64,000 nt of DNA, from the NCBI GenBank assembly GCA_964599375.1, contig CAZREW010000014.1, positions 1 through 64,000 of the forward strand. Reading direction: 5' to 3'. The notes beneath the pieces are model-generated. The model was not told where the DNA came from. It was given only the letters and a program-made list of their open reading frames with translations, and ran no database searches. This document shows, in pieces, positions 17,803 to 26,137 of the stretch. The position numbers and the translations under genes are program-made. This DNA comes from JAUWCL01 sp964599375 (GTDB lineage Bacteria > Krumholzibacteriota > Krumholzibacteriia > Krumholzibacteriales > Krumholzibacteriaceae). Each line of letters starts with the position of its first letter. Position 1 is the first letter of the stretch.

Positions 17803-18792
17803 TCACTGGAGATGCCCCGCCGTGAGCAGCTCGTTCTTACCGTCCCTCGCAAGAGCGTATGTGAACCCGTCCGCGAGCGAGTACGCCCCCGTCTCTCCCT
17901 TTTTGTTGACCGCGATGTATCCTACCTGGAAATCGGCCTTTCCCCCGTGCCTGGCCGATATCCTCTCGAGGGCCGCCCTGCATGCCTTCTCGGGGCTCAT
18001 CCCGCTTCGCATGTTCTCGACGACGAGGAAGCTGCCGCACGTCTTTATGACCGCCTCTCCCCTCCCTGTCGCCGCGGCCGCGCCGACCTCGTTATCGACG
18101 TACATCCCCGCTCCTATTATCGGCGAATCCCCGATCCTGCCGTGTATCTTCCATGCCAGCCCGGATGTGGTGCAGGCGCCGGCGAGGCTGCCCGCCGCGT
18201 CGAGCGCTACCATCCCGATCGTGTCGTGGTTCTTCTCGCCGCCTGGGAACCAGTCGTCCCCATCCCCCAGGCCGGCCTTCCATTTCATCCAGGCCCTGCG
18301 CGCTTCCTCGGTCAGCAGGTCCTCGCGCCGGAACCCTGTCTTCCTGGCAAACTCCTCGGCTCCCGCTCCGACTATCATCACATGGTCGGTATCTTCCATG
18401 ACCCTGCGGGCTATCGATATCGGATGCATGTAACCTTCGACGAACGCGGTCGAGCCGCAGTTTCCGTCCGGCCCCATGATGCAGGCGTCCAGTGTCACAT
18501 GGCAGTCCTCGTCAGGGAGGCCGCCGTACCCTACGCTCCTGACCTCGGGGTCCGCCTCGGGGACCTGCACGCCGGTCTCGACGGCGTCGAGCGCGGTCCC
18601 TCCCGACGAGAGGACTCTCCACGCGGCGTCGTTGGCAGGTAGCCCGTGCGGCCATGTCGATATCACGACCGGCCCGCCTTTCCCGCTCCCGGCGGTCGTT
18701 CCCGCGAAAAGCCGGTCCAGGGGTATCAGCCCTCCAGCGGCGCCCAGGGCCGCGGACATCTTCAGAAAGGTTCTACGCGTGAAATCAGGCAT
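17803..18792 (-). CDS. N4-(beta-N-acetylglucosaminyl)-L-asparaginase (glycosylasparaginase), Tat-exported
   Basis: An Ntn-hydrolase that cleaves the GlcNAc-Asn bond, or isoaspartyl/asparaginyl amides. The 329 residues carry a twin-arginine signal 'RRTFLKMSAALG', so the folded enzyme is exported by Tat. The precursor must self-cleave before Thr191 in 'NHDTIGMVALD', giving a new N-terminal nucleophile. The beta chain keeps 'GRIGDSPIIGAGMYVDNEVGA' and 'GEAVIK', which shape the substrate pocket. AGGAGG lies 5 nt before the ATG. It sits upstream of the lipoprotein gene and is isolated from sdhB by a terminator. Confidence 0.92.
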   Translation of the reverse strand: MPDFTRRTFLKMSAALGAAGGLIPLDRLFAGTTAGSGKGGPVVISTWPHGLPANDAAWRVLSSGGTALDAVETGVQVPEADPEVRSVGYGGLPDEDCHVTLDACIMGPDGNCGSTAFVEGYMHPISIARRVMEDTDHVMIVGAGAEEFARKTGFRREDLLTEEARRAWMKWKAGLGDGDDWFPGGEKNHDTIGMVALDAAGSLAGACTTSGLAWKIHGRIGDSPIIGAGMYVDNEVGAAAATGRGEAVIKTCGSFLVVENMRSGMSPEKACRAALERISARHGGKADFQVGYIAVNKKGETGAYSLADGFTYALARDGKNELLTAGHLQ

Positions 18793-18861
18793 CGGTTCCT
18801 CCTTTTGCGGGCCCTGGCGCCGGCCCCGGCTGCCGCGATCCTGGACGTTCGTTTCGGGGAT

Positions 18862-18908
18862 TATATTTCAACGGGCCGGAAGGTTCCACATCGAAATATA
18901 CCTTCCGG
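18862..18908. promoter_or_regulatory. Interleaved inverted repeats overlapping a candidate promoter
   Basis: TATATTTC (18862-18869) is the inverse of GAAATATA (18893-18900), and CCGGAAGG (18876-18883) of CCTTCCGG (18901-18908). The pairs interleave, so the hairpins exclude one another or form a pseudoknot. A minus-strand TATAAT (18860-18865) overlaps the first arm, with no good -35. It lies between the sdhB terminator and the glycosylasparaginase gene. Confidence 0.45.
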
Positions 18909-18916
18909 ACGGCACG

Positions 18917-18946
18917 AAAAAGGACGGCGGCATCCGACCGCCGTCC
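18917..18946 (-). terminator. Rho-independent terminator of the sdhCDAB operon
   Basis: Perfect 9-bp stem GGACGGCGG (18922-18930) / CCGCCGTCC (18938-18946) with a 7-nt loop. On minus it is followed by five T. It lies 42 bp past the sdhB stop. Confidence 0.9.
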
Positions 18947-18987
18947 ATCTGTCTTCTCCGCCGAAGCTCTGGCGACGCCTTCCTCTT

Positions 18988-19701
18988 CTAGCCCAGCCTG
19001 CGCTTTACGAGCTCCTTCTTGAGCTCGGAGATCGCCTTGGTCGGGTTAAGGTCCTTGGGGCACGCCTCGACGCAGTTGAAGATCGTGTGGCAGCGCCACA
19101 GGCCGTGCCTGTCGTCACACGCCTCGAGATGCGCGGCGCTCCCCTCGTCCCTGCTGTCCGCGATGAACCGATACGCCTTCAGGAAGGCGTGCGGGCCGAG
19201 GTACTCCTTGTCGGCCCAGAAGGACGGGCACGAGGAGGTGCAGGCACCGCAGAGTATGCACTCGTAGAGCCCGTCGAGCCTGGCCCTTTCCTCGGGGGAC
19301 TGGAGCCTCTCCTGATCGCTCGGTGGAGCCGAGTGCGTTATGAGGTACGGCTTGACCGCGAGGATGCCCCTGACCAGTGGATCGAGCGAGACGACCAGGT
19401 CCTTGACGACCGGGTAGCCGCGCATCGGCTCCACGGTGATCGTCGATCCTCCGAGCCTGAGCACCTGCGTCTCGCAGGCGAGGTTGTTCACCCCGTTTAT
19501 CGTCATCGCGCACGAGCCGCAGATCCCGCTGCGGCACGAGCGCCTGAATGTCAGCGTGCCGTCCTGCTTCCACTTTATCTCGTTGAGAGCGTCGAGGAGC
19601 GTCGTGCCCTTCTGAACATCGAGCTGATACTCCTGCACGTAGTGGCCCCGGCGCTCGTCATCCGGATTGAACCGGTTGATCCTGAAAGTGATCATTGCCA
19701 T
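18988..19701 (-). CDS. sdhB: Succinate dehydrogenase / fumarate reductase iron-sulfur subunit
   Basis: Carries electrons from the flavin of SdhA through three iron-sulfur clusters to quinone. The 237 residues include the [2Fe-2S] ligands Cys56, Cys61, Cys64 and Cys76 ('CRSGICGSCA...LAC'), then 'CILCGACTSSCPSFW' (Cys148-158) and 'CHTIFNCVEACPKDLNP' for the [4Fe-4S] and [3Fe-4S] clusters. ATG 19701 has GGAGG 7 nt upstream. It is the last gene of sdhC-sdhD-sdhA-sdhB, 13 bp after sdhA, and a terminator follows. Confidence 0.97.
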   Translation of the reverse strand: MAMITFRINRFNPDDERRGHYVQEYQLDVQKGTTLLDALNEIKWKQDGTLTFRRSCRSGICGSCAMTINGVNNLACETQVLRLGGSTITVEPMRGYPVVKDLVVSLDPLVRGILAVKPYLITHSAPPSDQERLQSPEERARLDGLYECILCGACTSSCPSFWADKEYLGPHAFLKAYRFIADSRDEGSAAHLEACDDRHGLWRCHTIFNCVEACPKDLNPTKAISELKKELVKRRLG

Positions 19702-19714
19702 AACGGGGCCTCCT

Positions 19715-21502
19715 TTAATACGTCCGCTCTTTAGGCTGGAAACGGGTTATCGAGACAGGCTTGTAGTCGAAGTCGATCTTTCCTCCGTGCTTCCAGGCGA
19801 GCGTGTGCTTGAGCCATCTGTCGTCGTCTCGTTTCGGGAAATCGGTGCGGCTGTGAGCGCCCCTGCTCTCCTCGCGCTTCAGGGCTCCGGCTACGATCAG
19901 TTCGGCGAAATCGAGCATGTGCCCGAGCTCGATCGCCTCGAGAAGGTCGTAGTTGAACCTGTCGCTGCGGTCGTCGATACCGATATTCTCGAACCGTTTC
20001 TCCAGTTCCCTCAGCTCGCCGGTGATCTTCTCGAGCTTTTTCGCGTCGCGGAAGATGCCGCACTCGGTCATCATCTTCTCCTGTAGTTCCTCCCTTATCG
20101 CTCCGACCTTCTCTGTGCCATCGGAGGAGAATATCCTCTTCACCTCGCCGATCGCGTCCCTGGCCGCGTCTGGAGGAAGCTCGGGGAATTCGCGCGTCTG
20201 GCGCAGGAACCTGACTATCGACTTGCCGGCCCTTCGCCCGAAGAGCGACGCCTCGAGAAGCGAGTTGGTGCCGAGCCTGTTCCCCCCGTGGACGCTGACG
20301 CATGCGCATTCCCCCGCGGCGTAGAACCCGGTGACCGGTTTCTTCTTCCCGTCGGCCAGCACCTGGCAATCGATGTCGACCGGGATGCCTCCCATCGAGT
20401 AATGCGCGGTCGGCTGTATCGGGATCGGCTCCCTGACGCAGTCGACGTGCATGAACTTCCAGGCCAGCTCGTGTATCTGCGGGAGCTGTTTCATTATCTT
20501 CTCTTCGCCGAGATGCCTCAGATCGGCGTAGACGTGGTCGCCCTTCTCGCCGCATCCCCTGCCCTCGTTGATCTCGGTCTGTATCGACCGTGACACGAGG
20601 TCCCTCGGCGCGAGCTCCATCTTCTCCGGAGCGTATCTCTGCATGAAACGCTCGCCGTCCTTGTTGATCAGGTATCCGCCCTCGCCTCGGACCGCCTCGC
20701 TCACCAGGATCCCCTGCTTGTAAAGGCCGGTCGGATGGAATTGCACGAACTCCATGTCCTCGAGCGGAAGGCCGGCGCGAAGCACGAGGCTGAGCCCGTC
20801 GCCCGTGTTGGCCAGCGCGTTCGAGGTGATCGAGAACACCTTGCCGTAGCCGCCCGTGCCGAACATCACCGCCTTGGCGTGGAAGACGTGGACGCCCCCG
20901 TTTATGATGTCCCAGGCGACTATACCGCGGCACACCCCGTCGCGCACGATCAGGGAGAGCGCGTAGAACTCGGGGTAGAAACGGACCTCGTTCTTGACGC
21001 ACTGCTCATACAGCGTGTGAAGAAGGACATGGCCCGTGCGGTCGACGGCGTAGCAGGCGCGCAGCACAGGCCCGCCCTTGCCGAAGTCCTTCGTGTGCCC
21101 GCCGAACATCCTCTGGGCTATGCGCCCCTCGGGAGTCCTCGAGAAGGGGCAGCCCATGTGCTCGAACTCGCGCACTACGACCGGGGCCTCCTTCACGAGG
21201 ATCTCGATCGCGTCCTGGTCGCCCAGGTAATCGCTCCCCTTCACCGTATCGAACATGTGCCATTCCCAGTGGTCCTCTTCCTCATTGGCCAGCGATGCGG
21301 CTATGCCTCCCTGCGCCGCGCCGCTGTGGGACCTGGTGGGAAATACCTTGCTGATTACCGCCACGTCGAACTCCGACGACGCCTCGTAGGCGGCTCTCAT
21401 CCCGGCCAGGCCGGCTCCCACGATGACCACGTCGTGGCGGTGCACACTATGGATCGGCACGCCCTCGACGTCGTGGATCGTTTCGGGATCGAAATTCGTC
21501 AT
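19715..21502 (-). CDS. sdhA: Succinate dehydrogenase / fumarate reductase flavoprotein subunit
   Basis: Oxidises succinate to fumarate in the TCA cycle and passes electrons to SdhB. The 595 residues are normal. The dinucleotide motif is 'VVIVGAGLAGMRAA' (25-38). The FAD-linking His59 lies in 'TRSHSGAAQGG'. Catalytic segments include 'QFHPTGLY', 'GEGGYLINKDGERFM' and 'TAHYSMGGI'. The C-terminal helical domain has 'LEAIELGHMLDFAE', and 'SRGAHSRTDFP' is also present. GGAGG precedes the ATG. It sits between sdhD and sdhB in the operon. Confidence 0.98.
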   Translation of the reverse strand: MTNFDPETIHDVEGVPIHSVHRHDVVIVGAGLAGMRAAYEASSEFDVAVISKVFPTRSHSGAAQGGIAASLANEEEDHWEWHMFDTVKGSDYLGDQDAIEILVKEAPVVVREFEHMGCPFSRTPEGRIAQRMFGGHTKDFGKGGPVLRACYAVDRTGHVLLHTLYEQCVKNEVRFYPEFYALSLIVRDGVCRGIVAWDIINGGVHVFHAKAVMFGTGGYGKVFSITSNALANTGDGLSLVLRAGLPLEDMEFVQFHPTGLYKQGILVSEAVRGEGGYLINKDGERFMQRYAPEKMELAPRDLVSRSIQTEINEGRGCGEKGDHVYADLRHLGEEKIMKQLPQIHELAWKFMHVDCVREPIPIQPTAHYSMGGIPVDIDCQVLADGKKKPVTGFYAAGECACVSVHGGNRLGTNSLLEASLFGRRAGKSIVRFLRQTREFPELPPDAARDAIGEVKRIFSSDGTEKVGAIREELQEKMMTECGIFRDAKKLEKITGELRELEKRFENIGIDDRSDRFNYDLLEAIELGHMLDFAELIVAGALKREESRGAHSRTDFPKRDDDRWLKHTLAWKHGGKIDFDYKPVSITRFQPKERTY

Positions 21503-21508
21503 GTCAGG

Positions 21509-21877
21509 TCAACCTCCGTACTCGAACGAGATCATCGTCAGGGCGCCGTATATGATGAATACGAGAGCTATGACGGCGATGCCGCACCAGATCAAGATCC
21601 TCATCCACTCCCTGTGGATGTAATCGCCGAGAACGATCCAGAGGCCGTAGAGGCCGTGCATCAGCGCGACGACGAGGAATGAGATGTTGATCGTCTTCCA
21701 CAGCGGTGTGGAGACGCGTTCGGCGATCGCGCCGAAAGAGAGATCTTCCTTCATCAGCACATGCAGCAGCAGCACGTGTGTGAAGAGGACGGCGGCGAGA
21801 TAGAGCCCGCTCAGGCGGTGGAAGAACCACCAGAGGGCGCCGCCCGACCTTACGGTCTCGTTGTACCTGTAAATCAT
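21509..21877 (-). CDS. sdhD: Succinate dehydrogenase membrane anchor subunit
   Basis: A 122-residue inner-membrane protein with three transmembrane segments (~15-40, ~60-80, ~90-115). 'FFHRLSGLYLAAVLFTHVLLLHV' (His20, His34) is typical of the cytochrome b anchor family, where His residues bind heme b and quinone lies nearby. 'VALMHGLYGLWIVLGDY' is the second signature. The start is ATG 21877 (GGAGG 5 nt upstream) rather than the adjacent GTG, which is too close to the site. It overlaps nothing and sits 6 bp before sdhA. Confidence 0.92.
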   Translation of the reverse strand: MIYRYNETVRSGGALWWFFHRLSGLYLAAVLFTHVLLLHVLMKEDLSFGAIAERVSTPLWKTINISFLVVALMHGLYGLWIVLGDYIHREWMRILIWCGIAVIALVFIIYGALTMISFEYGG

Positions 21878-21890
21878 CACGGCCTCCCTT

Positions 21891-22262
21891 CTAGCCTGCC
21901 GCGGAGATCATCCGCGATATCATTACCGCAGCGGCCCCGCCCCAGCAGGCGAGCCATACCGTCACGGAGATGGCGAAAAGCGCCTTCTGCTTCTCGACCA
22001 TCACGCCCACGTCTATCAGTGTGATCCTGAGCCCGTTGAACATGTGGTAGAAGATCACCCCTACCAGCCCGATCTCCATCAGCTTGAAGAATGGGCTGCC
22101 GAAGAAACGCATGATCCCGTCGAAGGATTCCTCGCCGCCGGACAGGTGGCTGATCACCCATATGTGCAGGAGCAGGTAGAAGATCAGCCCCAGTCCCGAA
22201 AGGCGGTGAAGTATCCAGGCAAACGTGCCCGCATGGATGCGGTAACGCTTGATAACCCTCAT
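21891..22262 (-). CDS. sdhC: Succinate dehydrogenase cytochrome b subunit
   Basis: A 123-residue membrane subunit with three transmembrane helices. 'ILHRLSGLGLIFYLLLHIWVISH' (His19, His33) and 'GVIFYHMFNGLRIT' (His73) are the heme and quinone region seen in SdhC. ATG 22262 has GGAGG (22270-22274) 7 nt upstream; the longer open frame to 22376 starts in the leader. It is the first gene of the operon, with its own consensus-like promoter and a ~100-nt leader. Confidence 0.93.
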   Translation of the reverse strand: MRVIKRYRIHAGTFAWILHRLSGLGLIFYLLLHIWVISHLSGGEESFDGIMRFFGSPFFKLMEIGLVGVIFYHMFNGLRITLIDVGVMVEKQKALFAISVTVWLACWGGAAAVMISRMISAAG

Positions 22263-22366
22263 CGGGGGTCCTCCCGGTTTAAAGAAAGTCAAGGGTTCCG
22301 GGGCGGTCCCGCCGGGGAACCCTGTCGACCTTGCTCGATGATCGGTTAAATAACCAGCACCGGTGC

Positions 22367-22395
22367 AATATAGCACAGGCGGTTTTTGCAGTCAA
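22367..22395 (-). promoter_or_regulatory. Sigma-70 promoter for sdhCDAB
   Basis: Minus-strand TTGACT (22390-22395), 17 bp, TATATT (22367-22372): 5/6 matches in each hexamer. It lies between the mrfA stop (22442) and sdhC, giving a leader of about 100 nt. Confidence 0.8.
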
Positions 22396-22441
22396 CGCTC
22401 CGCCGGAAAAAGCTCCGGTCCGGCAGCGCCTCGCCGCCGTT

Positions 22442-24880
22442 TCACGGCCTGCGTCCGCGCTCGCCGCCTCGCGCAAGGGTCCTGCGCAACTTGTTCTCCA
22501 GTTCTACCGGCAGAGGCCTGCCCTCGGGCCTCTCCGCGGCCCCGGCGCCCTCCTCCTCCAGCGGGGCGGGCTCGTAAGCCTCCATCTCGAGCAGGAGATG
22601 CAGTATCACGAGCGCCGCCTCCTTATCGGGGATCATCCCGCGCCCGCCGGTGTCGGGATCGAGCTGGGAGAATGGCGGTATCGGCGAGCCCACGCACGAG
22701 GGACATCCCTTCCTGCACGGGCAGGTCTGTATCAGCTCGAGGCAGGCCCGCATGACCTCCTCGATCATGTCGTACGTCTTGAGCGCGAACCCGAGGCCGC
22801 CGGGGTACTTGTCGTACACGAAAAGGGCCGGACCGCCCGTCGAGCGCGAGTTCACCGTCGTGCCTATGTCGAGCGGGTCGGACATCACAAAGAGCGGCAC
22901 TACCTCACGCAGCACGTTGGAGAGGCCGAGCAGCCCCTCGGACGGGACCCTCCCCCACTTTCGCACGGCGGCCAGAGCGTCGCCGGGGGGCTCGATCCAC
23001 ATCCCGGCCGTCTCAAGGACCTGAGGAGGGAGGTCGCACTTGCCGTACCCGATCGAGTCGCGGCTGCCGAACTTTATCTTCCTGAACATGAATGTAAGGT
23101 CGGTCACCGAGACGTCGCCGAATGCGATCGGGCTTATCCTCCACATACCGCTCTTCTCCTCGCGGTCGACCTTCACCTGCGTCTCGGTTATCGACTGCGT
23201 GTAATAATCGACGTTCGTCTTCTCTATGAAGGCGATCTTCTTCGTGACATCTAGGTCGCGGACAAAATAGGTCTCCGCCTCGTGGAGGTATATCGCCTGA
23301 GGGTGCACCTGCTGGAAGGCGCTCGCCTCGTCGATAGTGCCTATGACCCTGTTGCCGTCCGACTCGTCGACTATCGTGTATATGTTCGGAGAGATGTTGC
23401 GCAGGTTGACATCGGCGCTCGGGTAGCCGTGCCCCCGCCAGAACCAGCTCCCCTTGACGAAGTTCAGGTCCCTCTCCTCTTCGAGCAGCCGCGCTATCGC
23501 GGGCGCGTATTCGCCCATCTCCTCGACTTCCTTCGCTGTGAGCGGAAGCTCGAATGCGGCGGCGCGCATCTGGCCGAGCAGGACGTGCGGGTTCTCGGGA
23601 TCTATTATCGCGTTCTCGGGGGAGCGCCCGAAGAAGTAGTCGGGATTACGGACGAGGTACTGGTCGAGCGGGGCGTTGTGCGGGATGAATATCACCAGCG
23701 AGTCCTCCATGCCGCGGCCCGCCCTGCCGGCCTGCTGCCAGGTCGAGGCGATGCTCCCCGGGTAGCCGACGATCACCGAGGCATGCAGCGCCCCGACGTC
23801 TATGCCGAGCTCGAGGGCGTTAGTGCTGATGACGGCCTTGAGCTCTCCCTCGAAAAGCCTCCGCTCTATCTCCCTGCGCTCCTCGGGGAGATAGCCGCCG
23901 CGGTACGGATGGACCGTATCGGCCATCGAGGCGCGGTGCCTCGAGAGCATCTCGCGCACGTACCTCGTGATGACCTCGCTCACCACGCGCGCCCTTACGA
24001 ACGCTATGGTCTGGACGTCGTCGAGGACGAGGCGTGTGACAAGCTCCGCCGCCTCGGCGTTCGAGCTTCGCCTCTCCATCCCGGCGGCGTCGAGGTTCGG
24101 CGGGTTCCACATCAGGAATGTCCTGCGCCCCCTCGGCGAGCCGTCCCTGGTTACGACCTTCATCTCGCGCCCGAGCAGGCGGCCGGCGTGCTCGCCGGGA
24201 TTGGCTATCGTGGCCGAGCTCGCCGCGAAGACCGGCCTTGAGCCGTAATGGTCGCATATCCGCGAGAGCCGCCTCATCACGTTGGCGACGTGCGAGCCGA
24301 AGACGCCGCGGTAGCTGTGTATCTCGTCGACGACGACGAAGCGCAGCCTTGTCAGGAACGGGGCCCACTTGGCGTGATTCGGCAGTATCCCCGAGTGAAG
24401 CATGTCCGGGTTGGTAAGAAGTATGTTCGCCTCGTCGCGCAGCTTCCTTCGCAGCGGGCCCGGCGTGTCGCCGTCGTAGGTACCCGCCTCGAAAGCGATC
24501 CCCCCCTCCCTGTATCTTTTGAGCACCCTGAGCTGGTCCTGCGCGAGAGCCTTGGTCGGGTAGAGGTAGAGTGCCCTGCTCAGGGGATCCTTTATGAGCG
24601 ATTCGAGGACCGGTATGTTGTAGCAGAGGGTCTTCCCGCTCGCGGTCGATGTCACTATGACCGTGTCCGTCCCCGCGCGAAGCGCCTCGACCGCCTCGAC
24701 CTGGTGGGTATAGAGGTGTTCGATCCCCGAGCCGGCGAGAACGCTGACGAGGCTCTCCGGCAGAGGCTCCTTGAGCTCCCCGAAGCGGGCGTCGCGCAGT
24801 GGTATCCTGTGGCTGTGTACGATCTGCCCGTCGTAAATGTCGTCGACCTTGACCCTGGAGAGAAACTTCTTTACGTCCAA
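22442..24880 (-). CDS. mrfA: MrfA/YprA-type DEAD/DEAH-box helicase with DUF1998 (3'-5' DNA helicase)
   Basis: A superfamily 2 helicase. In Bacillus subtilis the family member MrfA works with the exonuclease MrfB (YprB) in repair of mitomycin C damage. The 812 residues show a Q-like 'LYTHQVEAVEA', Walker A 'TSTASGKT' (77-84), 'YPTKALAQDQ', DEAH-type box 'VVDEIHSY' (~184-191), 'SATIANP', and second-domain motifs 'STNALELGIDVG' and 'WQQAGRAGRG'. A C-terminal DUF1998 region has the four-Cys metal cluster 'CPCRKGCPSC' (~720-730). The start is TTG 24880 behind AAAGGAG. yprB lies immediately upstream on the same strand, and the gene also has its own candidate promoter. Confidence 0.93.
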   Translation of the reverse strand: MDVKKFLSRVKVDDIYDGQIVHSHRIPLRDARFGELKEPLPESLVSVLAGSGIEHLYTHQVEAVEALRAGTDTVIVTSTASGKTLCYNIPVLESLIKDPLSRALYLYPTKALAQDQLRVLKRYREGGIAFEAGTYDGDTPGPLRRKLRDEANILLTNPDMLHSGILPNHAKWAPFLTRLRFVVVDEIHSYRGVFGSHVANVMRRLSRICDHYGSRPVFAASSATIANPGEHAGRLLGREMKVVTRDGSPRGRRTFLMWNPPNLDAAGMERRSSNAEAAELVTRLVLDDVQTIAFVRARVVSEVITRYVREMLSRHRASMADTVHPYRGGYLPEERREIERRLFEGELKAVISTNALELGIDVGALHASVIVGYPGSIASTWQQAGRAGRGMEDSLVIFIPHNAPLDQYLVRNPDYFFGRSPENAIIDPENPHVLLGQMRAAAFELPLTAKEVEEMGEYAPAIARLLEEERDLNFVKGSWFWRGHGYPSADVNLRNISPNIYTIVDESDGNRVIGTIDEASAFQQVHPQAIYLHEAETYFVRDLDVTKKIAFIEKTNVDYYTQSITETQVKVDREEKSGMWRISPIAFGDVSVTDLTFMFRKIKFGSRDSIGYGKCDLPPQVLETAGMWIEPPGDALAAVRKWGRVPSEGLLGLSNVLREVVPLFVMSDPLDIGTTVNSRSTGGPALFVYDKYPGGLGFALKTYDMIEEVMRACLELIQTCPCRKGCPSCVGSPIPPFSQLDPDTGGRGMIPDKEAALVILHLLLEMEAYEPAPLEEEGAGAAERPEGRPLPVELENKLRRTLARGGERGRRP

Positions 24881-24941
24881 GGCTTTTATCTCCTTTGAGC
24901 GGCGGCCGCCGCCGCGAAAAGGTTCCGGGATCGGAAGAAGT

Positions 24942-24971
24942 ATTTTACATGTACACCGGGGTTCGTTGCAA
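24942..24971 (-). promoter_or_regulatory. Candidate sigma-70 promoter for mrfA
   Basis: Minus-strand TTGCAA (24966-24971), 18 bp, TAAAAT (24942-24947), in the 154-bp gap between yprB and mrfA. It would allow mrfA to be expressed apart from yprB. Confidence 0.5.
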
Positions 24972-25034
24972 CGATAAGTAACAGTGTTCCCGTCCCCGGC
25001 GGCCGTTGCGCGCGTGGAGATCCGCGGGAGGCTC

Positions 25035-26015
25035 TTAAATATTAGTCAAATAAACAGTGATCAGCTCCATCATCGACAGCAGGTCGAGCCGGTTGTGGTG
25101 GATCACGGCGGCCATCCGCCGCGCGTCCCTCGTTCGGACGTAATCGTGGTAAGCCCCGGGGATCTCGCTGCCGGGGATGTCGCCGGTCCTCTTCCTCCCG
25201 AGGACGAACCTCTCGAGCGTCTGGAGCCTGTGGTCGGGAGTGCGCCCCTTCATCAGCGCCCTCGATACCGGGAGAAGATCGACGTGAGAGCGGGGCATCC
25301 CCATCGGCAGGCCGTGAAAGGTCATCCTGTCGGCGATGAACGGGACATCGAAGGTGTTCCCGTTGAAGGTGACTAGCACCTCGCGCGAGGCGAGCATCCG
25401 CGAGACGGATGATAATACGGCGCGCTCCTCCGTATAGTCCCTCGCGAAGAGCTGGTCTATGATCAGGTCCTCACCCTCGCTGTACATAAGACCGACGAGG
25501 AACAGAGGCGTGCTGCGAAGTCCGGTGGTCTCGATGTCGAGGTATAATATTCCCGCCGGCGAAGTGGCCAGCGCCTGCAGGGAACTGCATCCAGCGGGCA
25601 GCTCCACTGGAGAGGACGCGAGAGCATCGATGTATTCGGCATGCGTAGCCCTCCCCCTCTCCCATATCTCCCCGGCGCTCCTTCGGACCCTCCAGAACAC
25701 CCCCTCGGCGTTCTTAACGGCCTCTCCCGGGACGGTCATCTCGATCGTGCCCCCGGCCGGCTCCGTGAATGGCTCTTCGTCCGCCAGGGCCTCCGGGCCA
25801 ATTACGGGGACGCTCGGCTTCCCGGGCTTTGCCGCGGGCGGACCTTCGCCAGGGGCCGGCGCCCGTGGAACGGGAGGCGCGGCGCGCGCCCCGTCTCCGC
25901 CAAAAACCCCTCTGGCGCGCTCCTTGAGCCTCTGGAGCTCGCTTTTCAGATCGTGTCCCTCATTGCCGCTCACGCCTCTCTTACCCTCTTTCTCCCGCTG
26001 AATGGCTTCAGACAT
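25035..26015 (-). CDS. YprB/MrfB-type ribonuclease-H-like (DEDD) exonuclease
   Basis: A 326-residue protein. The N-terminal ~100 residues are low-complexity and Pro/Ala-rich. The C-terminal ~190 form a DEDD-type 3'-5' exonuclease domain: 'LYLDIETTGLRSTPLFLVGLM' (Asp, Glu), 'VTFNGNTFDVPFI' (Asp), then 'SHVDLLP', and 'HHNRLDLLSMMELI' (His/Asp). This is the RNase_H_2 domain of B. subtilis YprB (MrfB), the nuclease partner of the MrfA helicase encoded just downstream. The start is uncertain: ATG 26015 lacks a clear ribosome site, and the frame stays open to 26129, where it would run into the divergent promoter region. Confidence 0.85.
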   Translation of the reverse strand: MSEAIQREKEGKRGVSGNEGHDLKSELQRLKERARGVFGGDGARAAPPVPRAPAPGEGPPAAKPGKPSVPVIGPEALADEEPFTEPAGGTIEMTVPGEAVKNAEGVFWRVRRSAGEIWERGRATHAEYIDALASSPVELPAGCSSLQALATSPAGILYLDIETTGLRSTPLFLVGLMYSEGEDLIIDQLFARDYTEERAVLSSVSRMLASREVLVTFNGNTFDVPFIADRMTFHGLPMGMPRSHVDLLPVSRALMKGRTPDHRLQTLERFVLGRKRTGDIPGSEIPGAYHDYVRTRDARRMAAVIHHNRLDLLSMMELITVYLTNI

Positions 26016-26084
26016 GATAAAGGCTTCGGCCGCGGCGTTCAAGCGGTCCGTATCTTGCAACCTTGATGAAATATCCACTTTTGC

Positions 26085-26114
26085 TTGACGCCCCGGCGGA
26101 TATGGGGATATTTT
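26085..26114 (+). promoter_or_regulatory. Candidate sigma-70 promoter for the M23 peptidase gene
   Basis: TTGACG (26085-26090), 18 bp, TATTTT (26109-26114). The start near 26121 gives a very short leader before ATG 26138. It lies in the divergent gap shared with yprB. Confidence 0.5.
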
Positions 26115-26137
26115 ACACCGAGCAGGCATGGAGGATA

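Noticed and set aside
19731..21002. 423-codon minus-strand frame inside sdhA
   Set aside because: Arg-rich frame-shifted shadow of sdhA with no motif of its own.
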